A DNA stretch of 64,000 bases from Cohnella nanjingensis (lineage in GTDB: Bacteria; Bacillota; Bacilli; Paenibacillales; Paenibacillaceae): contig NZ_JACJVP010000018.1 in assembly GCF_014212125.1 (NCBI RefSeq), positions 1 to 64,000 on the forward strand, in the 5' to 3' direction. Below are positions 33,159 to 42,793 of the stretch, piece by piece. Every line of letters starts with the position of its first letter. The stretch's first letter is position 1. Below the pieces are notes generated by a model. The model was not told the DNA's origin. It was given only the letters and a program-made list of their open reading frames with translations, and did not search any database. Both the position numbers and the translations under genes were made by a program.

Positions 33159-35780
33159 ATGTCCAAGATTCGGGAAATTCTCGTCTATCAACACAGTCAT
33201 CTAGATGTCGGCTACACCCATCCGCAGCCCGTGCTCTGGGAGTTGCAGAAGTCCTATATCGACCAAGCGATCGATCTGTGCGAGCAGACGGCCGGGGATC
33301 CGGCGGACGACCGGTTCTACTGGACCTGCGAGGCGACCGCGCCGGTGCTGCGCTGGCTGGAGACGGCGGACGGCCGGCAGGTCGAGCGATTCGCGGCATG
33401 CGTCGGGCGCGGTCAGATCTGTCTGACGGCCGTGAACATGCACAGCACGCCGCTATGCTCCGCGGAAGAGATGATGCGCGCCCTCTATCCCGTGAAGGCG
33501 CTTCGGGAGCGGTTCGGCGTGCCGATCCGTACGGCGGTGAACCACGACATCAACGGCCAGCCGTGGACGTTCGCGCAGATTCTGCTGGACGCGGGGATCG
33601 AGCTGTATACGACCGGCATCAACACCCACTTCGGGGGGATCCCGTTCAAGCGTCCGAGCGCGTTCCGCTGGGCGGCTCCGGACCGCAGGGAGCTGCTCAC
33701 CTTCCATGGCGAGCACTATTCGCTCTTCACGCAGTTCGGCGAGCTGTGGGAGAACGACATGGCCAAGATGAAGGCGGGGCTCGACCGCTACCTCTCGCGT
33801 CTCGAGAGCGAAGGCTATCCGTACGATTTCGTCTACCTGTCGGCGACGAACATCCCCATGCTGGACAACACGCCGCCCGATCAAGAGCTGCTCGGCATGA
33901 TCCGGCGCTGGAACGCGGACGGCCTAGGTCCCCGGATTCGCATGGTGACGCCGGAGATGCTGCTGGACCGCTTGAAGGGACTTCCGCAGGAGCAAGTGCC
34001 CGTTCATCCGGGCGACTGGACGGACTATTGGAACTTCGGCGCGGCCAGTTCCGCGGACGAGACGCGGCTCTCCCGCCGGTCGAAGACCGCGCTCCGGAGC
34101 GCGGAGTTCCTCGCCGCCTTCCGCGGCGAACCGGCGCAGGAGGCGGAGGCGCGTCTATATGACGACGCCTGGGAGCAAGTGCAGCTGTACGACGAGCACA
34201 CCTGGGGCGCCAACATCTCGGTCACCGAACCCGACGCCGCGTATACCAAGGTACTATGGGGGCACAAAGCGCATTTCGCCTACCAGGCGAACAGCCTGAG
34301 CGGCTACTTGCTGAACCGGGAGATGGAGCGGCTCGCCGGGAATCCGCTGCAGTCGGGCGCGCCCGACGGCGTTCTCCTCGTGAATCCGACCTCGGCGGAG
34401 CAGACCGTGGACGTTCGTCTGCCGGATTACTGGTACTTCGAGGGCCGTCATACGGCCGGCGGCCGGTTTCACGTTCACCGCAACAACCTGGACACGGACT
34501 GGTCCAAGCCCTCCGCCGGCACCGTGACGCTGCCGGCCTTCAGTTGGAAGAAGGTCCCCGTGGCCGCGCTCGCTTCCGAGGAGTGCCGCCCGAGCGTAAC
34601 CGTCTCCGCTGGCGAGGGTCGGATCGAGACGCCTTATTACAGGCTGCGCTTCGAACCGGAGACGGGACGGATCGCGGAGCTGTTCGACAAGCGGGCGGAC
34701 TGGTCCATGATCGATCCGGGCAGTCCGTGGACGTGGTTCCAATACGTGCATGAGATGCCCGACCCGCTGGCGCACCGCCGCCACCGCGAGACGCTGTTCC
34801 TGCGCGAGATCGACAAGTGCAACAACAGCATTAGCTGCTGGAACCGCGAGTGGACGGCCAGCCGGCGCGGGGCGGAGAAGCTGCTGTCCTGCGCGGTCAA
34901 AGAGCACGACAGCGGCGCGACGCTCGCGCTGGTCTGGGAGGCGCCGGGCGTCCGCAGGCTGGAGCAGCGCATCACGCTGTTCCGCGACCGTCCGGGCATC
35001 GAGCTGCAGGCTACGCTGGACAAGACGGACGACCGGGCGCCCGAGTCGCTGTACTTCGCTTTCCCGCTCCGCCTGGACGCGGGCTGGGAAGCCGCGTTCG
35101 ATACCGCGGGCACGCTTGTCCGGCTGGACGACGACCAACTGCCCGGCGTCTGCCGCGACTGGGTGACCGTAGATCAGGCGGTCTCGGTGTTCGACGGCCG
35201 GCATGGCGTCACGTTGGCTTGCCCGGACGCGCCGCTCGTGCAGATCGGGGGCTTCCACTTCGGCCGGGAGCAGGCTGCGATCCCGCGGGAGGCCGATCCG
35301 GTGCTGCTCGCTTGGCCGCTTAACAACTACTGGGACACCAACTTCCGCGCCAGCCAGCCGGGTCCGATGAGCTTCACGTACGTCATCACGCCGTTCGCAG
35401 GCCCTTTCCGTTCGGAAGAGATGCATCGGCGGGGCATCGAAGCCGCGCAGCCGGTGCAGCTGTTCCCGGCCTATGCCTGCACGGAAGCTTCGGACGGCAC
35501 GCTGCTTGAGGTGACGGGCGAAGGCGTCGCGGCGATCTACGTGAAGCCGGCAGAGGACGGAGACGGACTGATCGTCCGGCTGCAGGACGTCCGCAGCGCG
35601 GAGGAACGGGACGACGCGGCAGCTTATACGATCCGGGTGCCAGGCGCTAGGGTTGCGGGCGCGTTCCGCGCCAATGCGCTGGAGGAGGATGCGGCCGAAC
35701 TGGACGTGACGGACGGCGCGATTCGCGGACTGCTCGAGGGCGGCGGATTGGCAACTGTACGGATTCGTCTAGAACGCTGA
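33159..35780 (+). CDS. GH38-type alpha-mannosidase-like hydrolase (DUF5054-like)
   Basis: The 873-residue protein starts with the zinc site [13 protein letters not shown] (His12, His14, Asp16) of GH38 alpha-mannosidases. It has the nucleophile region [13 protein letters not shown] (His129, Asp130) and further catalytic-domain stretches such as [12 protein letters not shown] and [11 protein letters not shown]. The C-terminal about 450 residues are the beta-rich domains of the family. The variant H-S-H-L-D-V-G-Y motif is that of the DUF5054 subgroup. There is no signal peptide, so it cleaves imported oligosaccharide inside the cell. GGGGAAG lies before the ATG. It closes the plus-strand operon and is followed by a strong terminator. 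Confidence 0.85.
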   Translation: MSKIREILVYQHSHLDVGYTHPQPVLWELQKSYIDQAIDLCEQTAGDPADDRFYWTCEATAPVLRWLETADGRQVERFAACVGRGQICLTAVNMHSTPLCSAEEMMRALYPVKALRERFGVPIRTAVNHDINGQPWTFAQILLDAGIELYTTGINTHFGGIPFKRPSAFRWAAPDRRELLTFHGEHYSLFTQFGELWENDMAKMKAGLDRYLSRLESEGYPYDFVYLSATNIPMLDNTPPDQELLGMIRRWNADGLGPRIRMVTPEMLLDRLKGLPQEQVPVHPGDWTDYWNFGAASSADETRLSRRSKTALRSAEFLAAFRGEPAQEAEARLYDDAWEQVQLYDEHTWGANISVTEPDAAYTKVLWGHKAHFAYQANSLSGYLLNREMERLAGNPLQSGAPDGVLLVNPTSAEQTVDVRLPDYWYFEGRHTAGGRFHVHRNNLDTDWSKPSAGTVTLPAFSWKKVPVAALASEECRPSVTVSAGEGRIETPYYRLRFEPETGRIAELFDKRADWSMIDPGSPWTWFQYVHEMPDPLAHRRHRETLFLREIDKCNNSISCWNREWTASRRGAEKLLSCAVKEHDSGATLALVWEAPGVRRLEQRITLFRDRPGIELQATLDKTDDRAPESLYFAFPLRLDAGWEAAFDTAGTLVRLDDDQLPGVCRDWVTVDQAVSVFDGRHGVTLACPDAPLVQIGGFHFGREQAAIPREADPVLLAWPLNNYWDTNFRASQPGPMSFTYVITPFAGPFRSEEMHRRGIEAAQPVQLFPAYACTEASDGTLLEVTGEGVAAIYVKPAEDGDGLIVRLQDVRSAEERDDAAAYTIRVPGARVAGAFRANALEEDAAELDVTDGAIRGLLEGGGLATVRIRLER

Positions 35781-35813
35781 TTTGCCGCTTGGCTTCGCAT
35801 GGCCAACCCAAGA

Positions 35814-35852
35814 AACCTCCAATCCCGCTTGGCCGAAGCGGGATTGGAGGTT
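35814..35852. terminator. Bidirectional terminator between GH38 and AraC genes
   Basis: aacctccaatcccgctt pairs perfectly with aagcgggattggaggtt around a short ggccg loop. It lies between the convergent GH38 and AraC genes and can serve both. Confidence 0.75.
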
Positions 35853-35886
35853 CTGTTATCGTCCTGACCTGGCTGGGCCGATCCGG

Positions 35887-36786
35887 CTAGAACATGTCCG
35901 TATGCTCCCGCAGCTTCTTCAGGAACTGTCCCGGCGGCTCGCCCATCTCGGACTTGAACACGGTGGTGAAGTAATGCACCGTATCGAAGCCGGTCTCCTC
36001 CGCGATCCGCTTGATCGACCACTCCGTCGTGGTCAGCAGGGTGACGGCCTGACGGATGCGCTCCCTGCGCACATAGGTCGAGTAGGACTGGCCGAGCTCT
36101 TCGCCGAACAGGCGGGAGAGATGCCGGGGGGATACATGCAGGTAATCGGCCACGGAGGACAGCTTCAGCTCCTGGGCCAGATTGTCCCGGATATACAGCT
36201 TCGCCCGGTGCACGAGGGTGGAGGCGGAAGGCTGCACCGGCACGGTCCTGGCCGGTCCGCGCTGGTCGGAGAACGCGTTCTCGAACGAGGTCAGCAGCGC
36301 GCAGGCCAGCCCTAAGACGCCGTCGTCGAAAAAGCGCTGCGCCACTTCGGTCTGCTTCAGCAGCGCGAGCCACATCAGCACGGCGGGAAGCGCTTGCGCG
36401 TTCTGGAGCAGGAAGACGCGGGACTTCTCCAGGCTCTGGAACCGGCGTACCCCTTCCTCGGAGGAGTCCGAGGGGATCAGCTCGAACGCGACGAACACGA
36501 TATACAGGCCGTCCTCGCTGACGATCTGATGCTTCAGGTGCGGACGCGACATGAACAGCGTGCCCGGCCCGATCGGCAGCCGGTTCGCGCCTTCTTCGTA
36601 GGCTCCCTCTCCGTCGAGCACGTAACAAATTTCGAAAAAGGAATGCTTGTGCACATGGTTCGTGTACAGCTTCCTCTCGCCGCCCCAATAGTGGACGTAG
36701 AAGGAGAGATCGGAGCCGTTCAGATTGGCGGCATAGTCGTTAAGTATGGCGTTTTTATGATTCAGTTCCTGTTGCGTGAATTCCAT
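35887..36786 (-). CDS. AraC-family regulator with cupin sensor domain
   Basis: The 299-residue protein has an N-terminal cupin domain (HVHKHSFFEICYVLDGEGAY, then LPIGPGTLFMSRPHLKH, residues about 45-95) and a C-terminal pair of AraC helix-turn-helix motifs (LKLSSVADYLHVSPRHLSRL, then WSIKRIAEETGFDTVHYFTT). These regulators usually bind a sugar and activate an adjacent sugar-utilisation operon. It is divergent from the mannose-6-phosphate isomerase operon and convergent with the hydrolase operon, so it likely controls one or both. The ribosome binding site is weak. The effector is unknown. Confidence 0.9.
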   Translation of the reverse strand: MEFTQQELNHKNAILNDYAANLNGSDLSFYVHYWGGERKLYTNHVHKHSFFEICYVLDGEGAYEEGANRLPIGPGTLFMSRPHLKHQIVSEDGLYIVFVAFELIPSDSSEEGVRRFQSLEKSRVFLLQNAQALPAVLMWLALLKQTEVAQRFFDDGVLGLACALLTSFENAFSDQRGPARTVPVQPSASTLVHRAKLYIRDNLAQELKLSSVADYLHVSPRHLSRLFGEELGQSYSTYVRRERIRQAVTLLTTTEWSIKRIAEETGFDTVHYFTTVFKSEMGEPPGQFLKKLREHTDMF

Positions 36787-36970
36787 GGGCGAACACCATC
36801 CGTACTACACATCTTACCGGGTAGCCCTGTCGAATACAATGACCGCGGGGCAGGAACGCCGGTTTCTGTCCACTTTTTATAAATCGCCGTCTTCAACCTG
36901 AAAAGAATTCGACCGGGCGATATTCTATCATGAAGGTCAGTTGGGATACCAAAAGAGGGGGTTGGTTGGC

Positions 36971-38707
36971 ATGGCATCTTACGAGAAAGAACCGGTCATC
37001 GCGATCGACGGTTGGCAACAGGAAGCGTGGGCAGGCTACGGCGATATCGCCAGACTGCTGGCGGCGCATGCGCAGCGGCGGACGAAGACGATCTTCGTCG
37101 TCGAATGCTACCCGGCCGTCCGCATCGAAGAGATCGTGAACGGACTGAGCGGGCTGAATCCCGCGCTGGTGGTGCGTGCCGAGCAGGCGGCGCACGACGC
37201 CCCAAGACTTCAAGAGAAACTGGGACGCTATCTGACGGAGGATCGCGTATTCGGCTACAAAGCGTCTTTTACGATAGATGAATTCTACGACGAAGAGCGG
37301 CTCGCGGCGGCGGCCCGCCAGGTTCGCGAGGTAGAGGAAGGCGTCGTGCTCGTGATCGGCTTCGGCGCTTCGCTAGTCGCCAAGGGAGACGTGCTGATCT
37401 ACGCCGATCTGGCGCGTTGGGAGATACAGCAGCGCTACCGCAGCCGGGAATTCGGCAATTGGCGCGCGGACAACGAGGATGAGGACATCCTGCGGAAATA
37501 CAAACGGGGGTTCTTCGTCGAGTGGCGGACGGCCGACCGGTTGAAGCGATCTCTGTTGGGCGGTGCGGACTACTATCTGGACACGAACCGCCGGGACGAT
37601 CCCCGCATGGTGACGGGCGCGGCGCTGTTCGCGGGCATGCGCCAGACGGTGCAGCGGCCGTTCCGTCTCGTGCCGTATTTCGATCCGGGCGTCTGGGGCG
37701 GGAACTGGCTGGAGGCGCATATCGGGCTGGAGCCGAAGGGCAACCCGTATGCCTGGGGCTTCGACGGCGTGCCCGAGGAGAACAGCCTCCTCTTCCTGTA
37801 CGGAGACGTACAGATCGAGCTGCCGTCGATGAACGTTGTCTTCTTTGAATCGAAGGCGCTGCTGGGCGAGCGTGTCTATGCGCGGTTCGGGGCCGAATTC
37901 CCGATCCGCTTCGACTTCCTCGATACGATCGGCGGCCAGAACCTGAGCCTTCAAGTCCATCCGTTGACCGACTATATCCAGCAGCATTTCGGGATGTCCT
38001 ATACGCAGGACGAGAGCTATTATATTCTGGAGGCCAAGGAAGGCGCGAACGTCTATCTGGGGCTCAAGGAAGACGTCGATCCCGACGCCATGATGGCGGA
38101 TCTCGAGCGCGCGCAGGCGGGCGACCGTTCCTTCCCGGCCGATCGGCATGTGAACGCCTTCCCGGCGCGCAAGCACGACCACTTCCTGATCCCGGCCGGC
38201 ACGGTTCACTGCTCCTGCACGGACACGATGGTGCTGGAGATCAGCGCGACGCCCTATATCTTCACCTTCAAGCTGTGGGATTGGGACCGCCTCGGGCTGG
38301 ACGGCAAGCCGCGTCCGGTCCACCTGGAGCACGGCCGCCGCAACATCCAGTGGGACCGCCGAACCGAGTGGGTGCGCGAGAACCTGGTGGACCGGATCGA
38401 ACCGGTCGCGGCAGGCGAAGGCTGGTCCGAGGAGCGAACGGGGCTGCACGAGCTCGAATTCATCGAGACGCGGCGGCATTGGTTCACGGATACGGTCCCC
38501 CACCATACGAACGACGGCGTCCAGATGCTGAATCTGGTCGAAGGGGAAGAAGCCGTCGTGGAGAGCCCGACGGGCGCGTTCGAGCCCTTTGTCGTCCGGT
38601 ACGCGGAGACGTTCATCGTGCCGGCCGCCGTAGGCGCCTATACGATTCGGCCGACGGGCGGGCCGCAAGGGCGGCTCGGGACGATCAAGGCGTACGTCAG
38701 AACTTGA
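36971..38707 (+). CDS. manA: Class I mannose-6-phosphate isomerase with extra N-terminal domain
   Basis: Residues about 240-578 form a class I phosphomannose isomerase: FDPGVWGGNWLEAHIG, the zinc-binding LSLQVHP, ESYYILEAKEG, and LIPAGTVHCSC. It converts mannose-6-phosphate to fructose-6-phosphate. Residues 1-235 make a separate alpha/beta domain (TIFVVECYPAVRIEEIV, VLVIGFGASLVA, LIYADLARWEIQQRY) that lacks a P-loop. It resembles the N-terminal part of long Paenibacillaceae isomerases; its role is unknown. The ATG at 36971 has GAGGGGG about 9 bases upstream. It starts the second half of the locus with a ROK kinase 22 bp downstream, giving a mannose-to-fructose-6-phosphate pair. Confidence 0.88.
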   Translation: MASYEKEPVIAIDGWQQEAWAGYGDIARLLAAHAQRRTKTIFVVECYPAVRIEEIVNGLSGLNPALVVRAEQAAHDAPRLQEKLGRYLTEDRVFGYKASFTIDEFYDEERLAAAARQVREVEEGVVLVIGFGASLVAKGDVLIYADLARWEIQQRYRSREFGNWRADNEDEDILRKYKRGFFVEWRTADRLKRSLLGGADYYLDTNRRDDPRMVTGAALFAGMRQTVQRPFRLVPYFDPGVWGGNWLEAHIGLEPKGNPYAWGFDGVPEENSLLFLYGDVQIELPSMNVVFFESKALLGERVYARFGAEFPIRFDFLDTIGGQNLSLQVHPLTDYIQQHFGMSYTQDESYYILEAKEGANVYLGLKEDVDPDAMMADLERAQAGDRSFPADRHVNAFPARKHDHFLIPAGTVHCSCTDTMVLEISATPYIFTFKLWDWDRLGLDGKPRPVHLEHGRRNIQWDRRTEWVRENLVDRIEPVAAGEGWSEERTGLHELEFIETRRHWFTDTVPHHTNDGVQMLNLVEGEEAVVESPTGAFEPFVVRYAETFIVPAAVGAYTIRPTGGPQGRLGTIKAYVRT

Positions 38708-38729
38708 ACTTGGCTTAGGGGGAACCCGC

Positions 38730-39683
38730 GTGAACGTCACCATCGACTTTGGCGGTACGAACATCAAGATCGGACTGGTCCGCGAAGGCTCGGTCCTGGT
38801 GAAGACTAGCATCCCGGCGCTATCCGACAACGGGCTGTTGACGCGTCTGCCGGACGTGGAGCAAGGGATACGCCGGTTGCTGAGCGGTGCGGGCGTATCG
38901 CTGGCAGACTGTCGCGGCATCGGCATCGCGCTGCCCGGCATCATCGACGGAGAAGGCAAGACGCTTCTCTCCATCAAGGACAAATATACGGATGCGCTCG
39001 GCTTCGACTTCGCCGGTTGGTCGGCATCGCAGCTAGGGCTGCCGCTCGTCGTGGAGAACGACGCCCGCGCGGCATTGCTCGGCGAGATCGCCTATGGCAA
39101 CGCTCGGGGAGAAAAGGACGCCGTGCTGGTCATCTTCGGCACCGGGATCGGGACGGCCGCGATGATCGGCGGCGAGGTCGTGCGAGGGAGACACGGGCAG
39201 GCCGGCATCCTCGGCGGACACTTGGCTACCGATATCTACGGGGAGCGCTGCAACTGCGGCAATCCGGGATGCTTGGAAGCGCAGGCGAGCCACTGGGCCA
39301 TTCCGCTGCGGGCCGCGAAGCTGCCGGGATTCGCGGACAGCATGCTCGCGGGCGAGAAGGACTGGGGATACGAGACGATCCTTCGCGCCAGCGAGGAAGG
39401 CGACGCGTTCGCCGCCCGGCTGGAGGCGGATCTGCTCCTGCACTGGGGCGCGGGCATCGTGAATCTCATTCACGCGTACGACCCGGAGGTCGTCATTCTG
39501 AGCGGCGGCTTGATGAAGTCCGCGGATCGTCTCCTGCCGCGGTTGGCGGAGCGCGTCCGGGAGACGGCATGGACGCCGTGGGGTACGCCCCGCTTCACGG
39601 TAGCGGAGGATCCGGAGACGTCCGTCCTGCTGGGCATGTCCTACCTGGCAAGTCGGCAGCAACATGCATCGAAAGGAGAATAG
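38730..39683 (+). CDS. ROK-family sugar kinase (glucokinase/mannokinase-like)
   Basis: The 317-residue protein carries the full ROK set: IDFGGTNIKIGLV at the N-terminus, VENDARAALLGE, IFGTGIGTA, and the zinc motif GERCNCGNPGCLEA. These are typical of glucokinase, mannokinase and N-acetylhexosamine kinases. It starts with GTG behind GGGGGAA. Its place next to mannose-6-phosphate isomerase makes mannokinase or fructokinase a fair inference: the alpha-mannosidase would release mannose, this enzyme would phosphorylate it and the isomerase would feed it to glycolysis. Confidence 0.88.
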   Translation: MNVTIDFGGTNIKIGLVREGSVLVKTSIPALSDNGLLTRLPDVEQGIRRLLSGAGVSLADCRGIGIALPGIIDGEGKTLLSIKDKYTDALGFDFAGWSASQLGLPLVVENDARAALLGEIAYGNARGEKDAVLVIFGTGIGTAAMIGGEVVRGRHGQAGILGGHLATDIYGERCNCGNPGCLEAQASHWAIPLRAAKLPGFADSMLAGEKDWGYETILRASEEGDAFAARLEADLLLHWGAGIVNLIHAYDPEVVILSGGLMKSADRLLPRLAERVRETAWTPWGTPRFTVAEDPETSVLLGMSYLASRQQHASKGE

Positions 39684-39686
39684 AAG

Positions 39687-41120
39687 ATGGCTTCGATCGC
39701 GAAGGCAAGCGGCCTGTTTATCGAGGAGGGCCCGGCGTCATGGACGATCCTCCAGCAGCGGGAGGGCTTCGCCGAACTGGCGCTTCGGGGAAGCTGGCAT
39801 GCGGAAGGAGAATTCGATCCGGAGCGGGCGCAGGCTTACGTACGGGTCATGCGGGAAGAGGACGGCGAGGCGGTCCTGCCTTGGCAGTCCGGCGAGATGG
39901 CGGATGATCGCCGTTGGTCGATCCGGCTGGCCGTGCCTGCCGGGGGGCTGTATCGCGTCGAGACGTGCCTGCGCATTCGCAAGGACGACCCGGCGATGGA
40001 GTGGCCCGTGCGCGGCGACATGATCCATCATCTCGGCGTCGGCGACCTCTGGCTGATCGCCGGACAGAGCAATGCGGCCGGCTACGGACGGGGGCCGCAC
40101 GACGACAACCCCGAGCTCGGCGTCCACCTGTTCCGACTGAACGGGCGATGGGATATGGCGACCCACCCGTTGAACGACCCGACGGATACGCGGTTCCCGC
40201 CGAACCGGGAATGGTCCAATCCGGGCCATTCGCCGTTCCTCGCGTTCGCCAAACGGTTGAAGCGCGAGCTCGGCTACCCGATCGGTCTCGTGCCGGCGGC
40301 GCTCGGCGGTTCGCATCTGCGCAGCTGGAACCTGGAAGAGACGGGCGAGCTGTACCGGAATCTGCTGGATATCGTACGGCATGCGGGAGGCGGCGTGAAG
40401 GGGATGGCCTGGTATCAAGGCTGCTCGGACGCGAACGTGCCGGAGAGCGGCGAGTCGGAGACGTATCCGGATCGCTTCAAGCGCTTCGTCGGTCAGCTGA
40501 GAGAGGATCTGGACGATGCGGAACTGCCGGTGCTGACTGTACAGTTGAACCGCCTGATCGGATGGGAGACGTCGGATGCGCTCGACCGCTGCTGGGGTCG
40601 GGTGCGCGAAGCGCAGCGGCAGGCGGCCGAGCGTATTCCGGGCGTTCATGTCGTGCCTTCGCTCGACTGCGCGGTATGCGACAACATCCACAACGGCCCG
40701 GAGGGCAACGTGAAGCTCGGCGGCAGGCTCGCCAAGGTCGCGCTGGGAGCCGTCTATGGACGCGGGCCGCTCCATCGGGCGCCGCGCGCCGTCCAGGCCG
40801 AATACGACTGCGACCCGGAGACGGGCGAGTCTCGCATCGTGCTTCGATTCGCGAACGTGGCGGGTCATCTCCTGGCCCATACGACGGAGAACGTGTTCAC
40901 GGTCGAGGACGCTTCGGGGCGCGCGGAGGTGCGGGCATGGCAGGTCGCGGGACCCCGCGAGATCGCGCTGAAGCTCTCCCGAGCGCTGGCAGGCGAGGCC
41001 GTCGTCCATGGCGCCTTCGAGACGAACCCGGCGTATTACGTTCCGTTCGACGACGCGACGCGGTGGCCGATGCTGGCCTTCTACGGGCTCAGAGTGGAGC
41101 TGGGCAACCCGTCGTCATGA
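39687..41120 (+). CDS. SGNH-type carbohydrate acetylesterase (sialate O-acetylesterase-like)
   Basis: The 477-residue protein has an N-terminal beta domain and the SGNH/GDSL-like catalytic core: nucleophile Ser in WLIAGQSNAAGYG (residue about 127), oxyanion residues in PAALGGSHLRSWN and MAWYQGCSDAN, and the general-base His in DNIHNGPEG. This is the sialate O-acetylesterase/CE6-like superfamily, which removes acetyl groups from sugars and plant glycans. No signal peptide is seen, so it likely acts on imported oligosaccharide. It follows the ROK gene by 3 bp, and a strong terminator ends the operon. A decorated (acetylated) mannan-type substrate would explain its presence. Confidence 0.8.
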   Translation: MASIAKASGLFIEEGPASWTILQQREGFAELALRGSWHAEGEFDPERAQAYVRVMREEDGEAVLPWQSGEMADDRRWSIRLAVPAGGLYRVETCLRIRKDDPAMEWPVRGDMIHHLGVGDLWLIAGQSNAAGYGRGPHDDNPELGVHLFRLNGRWDMATHPLNDPTDTRFPPNREWSNPGHSPFLAFAKRLKRELGYPIGLVPAALGGSHLRSWNLEETGELYRNLLDIVRHAGGGVKGMAWYQGCSDANVPESGESETYPDRFKRFVGQLREDLDDAELPVLTVQLNRLIGWETSDALDRCWGRVREAQRQAAERIPGVHVVPSLDCAVCDNIHNGPEGNVKLGGRLAKVALGAVYGRGPLHRAPRAVQAEYDCDPETGESRIVLRFANVAGHLLAHTTENVFTVEDASGRAEVRAWQVAGPREIALKLSRALAGEAVVHGAFETNPAYYVPFDDATRWPMLAFYGLRVELGNPSS

Positions 41121-41136
41121 CGGATGAGCCCAATCA

Positions 41137-41175
41137 AGACGGAAAGGGTAATTACCCTTATCCGTCTTTTTTTTG
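41137..41175 (+). terminator. Strong rho-independent terminator
   Basis: agacgga pairs with tccgtct, and the inner gggtaa pairs with ttaccc; eight or more T residues follow. It ends the isomerase-kinase-esterase operon. Confidence 0.9.
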
Positions 41176-41200
41176 CCCCTGCAACCAGCCCGCGGCTGCC

Positions 41201-41510
41201 AGTAGGAGCAAAACGCTCCAAACAGCCAGCGCAGGTGTCTGGTGGAGGGCGATGGTCGAAAAAATCGACTATCTCGCCTCATGAAGGTGCGTGGTGGCAG
41301 GTGATCGTCGAAAAAATCGACTATTACTGATTGTGGAGGTACCTGGAGGTGGCTGGCCTCTCAGCCATCTTGCTGGAGCCAGTAGGAGCAAAACGCTCCT
41401 ACTGTGGCGCTACAGCCATCACGTACCCGTCAGTAGGAGTAACCGCTTCAACTGTGGCCTCGCATCCGCTTCGAGCGCGCCGGTAAGCGTAAAACGCTCC
41501 AACTGTCCGC
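41201..41510. repeat. Mixed arrays of two inverted-repeat families (D and E)
   Basis: Family E: copies at 41201, 41391, 41432 (degenerate) and about 41482. The copy at 41390-41414 is a perfect inverted repeat, cagtaggagc and gctcctactg around aaaac. Family D: gtcgaaaaaatcgac at 41255 and 41307, 52 bases apart. So two families are interleaved in one 300-base gap. Between 41511 and the next gene at 41665 nothing else is clear apart from AT-rich promoter-like sequence near 41600. Confidence 0.85.
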
Positions 41511-41664
41511 TCGCTGCCGCCCCAAAGCCTCCTGCAACCACGGCCTGCTCGTCGAGGTCAATTGCACGATCGGGCCCTGCCTCCTTTGTATTCGCATGCG
41601 TATACTGGTATTCTCATCATAATAGAAACCAAATTGCCGGGTTCGGGAAAGAAGGAGAATTCGT

Positions 41665-42780
41665 ATGATAGCTTTCTTAATTGTCATCGGCGTGCTTGCA
41701 GCGCTCGCGCTCGCGACGCTGCTCGTGCTGCGTTACTATCCGGCTTTCGGCGGCAGGCCTGGCGAAGCCGCACGGGCGCGAATGCGCAGCTCGCCTCACT
41801 ATGAAGACGGGAAATTCGTCAATCTAGTGCCAACTACGATGAACATGTCGTTACGCGAGAATCTGGCGATCATGCGGGACTTCATGAGAGGCCGGCCGGG
41901 CGGCAAGCCCGACCAGCCGCTCGCGACGGAGCTGCTGAGCCCCCTGTCCTTGAAGCGGGACGGCGCGGACAGCCCCCAAGCCAAGGTCACATGGTTCGGC
42001 CATTCCGCGCTGCTGCTGGAGCTGAACGGACGGAGACTGCTGCTCGATCCGATGCTGGGCCGTACCCCTTCGCCGTTCCCGGGCATCGGCGGCAAGCGGT
42101 ACAGCGACCGGCTCCCGATCGAGATCGAGGACCTGCCCGCGATCGACGCGGTGCTGCTCTCGCACGATCACTACGATCATCTGGACTACGGCTCGATCAA
42201 GCGGCTGAAGGAGAAGGTCGGGCGGTTCTTCGTCCCGCTGGGCGTCGGCGCCCATCTGGAACGGTGGGGCGTGGACCCCGGCAAGATCGAAGAGCACGAT
42301 TGGTGGGACGAGGTCGTCTGGGAGGGTTTCACGCTAGCTTGCACGCCCGCCCGTCATTTCTCCGGGCGCGGCTTGACGGACCGCAACGCCACGCTGTGGT
42401 GCTCATGGGTCGTCGATGGCGGGGGGGCGAAGGTCTTTTTCAGCGGGGACAGCGGATACGGGCCGCACTTCCGGCAGATCGGAGACAAGTACGGCCCCTT
42501 CGACCTCACGCTCATGGAGTGCGGGCAGTACGACAAGCGCTGGGCGGCGATCCACATGCTGCCGGAGGAGACGGTGCAGGCGCATCTCGACGTGGGCGGC
42601 AAGGTCATGATCCCGATCCACTGGGCCGCCTTCACGCTCGCGCTTCATGACTGGCGAGACCCCGTCGAGCGCGCGGCGAAAGCCGCCCGGGAACGGCGCA
42701 CGTCGATCGCGACGCCGCGCATCGGGCAGACCATCTTGATCGGAGGCGCCTCCTACCCTTCGGCGGCATGGTGGCGATAA
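41665..42780 (+). CDS. Membrane-anchored metallo-beta-lactamase-fold hydrolase
   Basis: One N-terminal transmembrane helix (MIAFLIVIGVLAALALATLL) is followed by a metallo-beta-lactamase domain with the metal site SHDHYDHLDYG, TPARHFSGRG and FFSGDSGYG, and a C-terminal IPIHWAAF. This outline matches the UlaG/NAPE-PLD-like branch, often annotated as L-ascorbate metabolism or phospholipase D. NAPE-PLD relatives hydrolyse N-acyl-phosphatidylethanolamine, so a lipid phosphodiesterase role is possible. Length is 371 residues. AAGAAGGAG precedes the ATG. Convergent with the AttH-like gene. The substrate is unknown. Confidence 0.85.
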   Translation: MIAFLIVIGVLAALALATLLVLRYYPAFGGRPGEAARARMRSSPHYEDGKFVNLVPTTMNMSLRENLAIMRDFMRGRPGGKPDQPLATELLSPLSLKRDGADSPQAKVTWFGHSALLLELNGRRLLLDPMLGRTPSPFPGIGGKRYSDRLPIEIEDLPAIDAVLLSHDHYDHLDYGSIKRLKEKVGRFFVPLGVGAHLERWGVDPGKIEEHDWWDEVVWEGFTLACTPARHFSGRGLTDRNATLWCSWVVDGGGAKVFFSGDSGYGPHFRQIGDKYGPFDLTLMECGQYDKRWAAIHMLPEETVQAHLDVGGKVMIPIHWAAFTLALHDWRDPVERAAKAARERRTSIATPRIGQTILIGGASYPSAAWWR

Positions 42781-42793
42781 CCGCTCAACTTCC

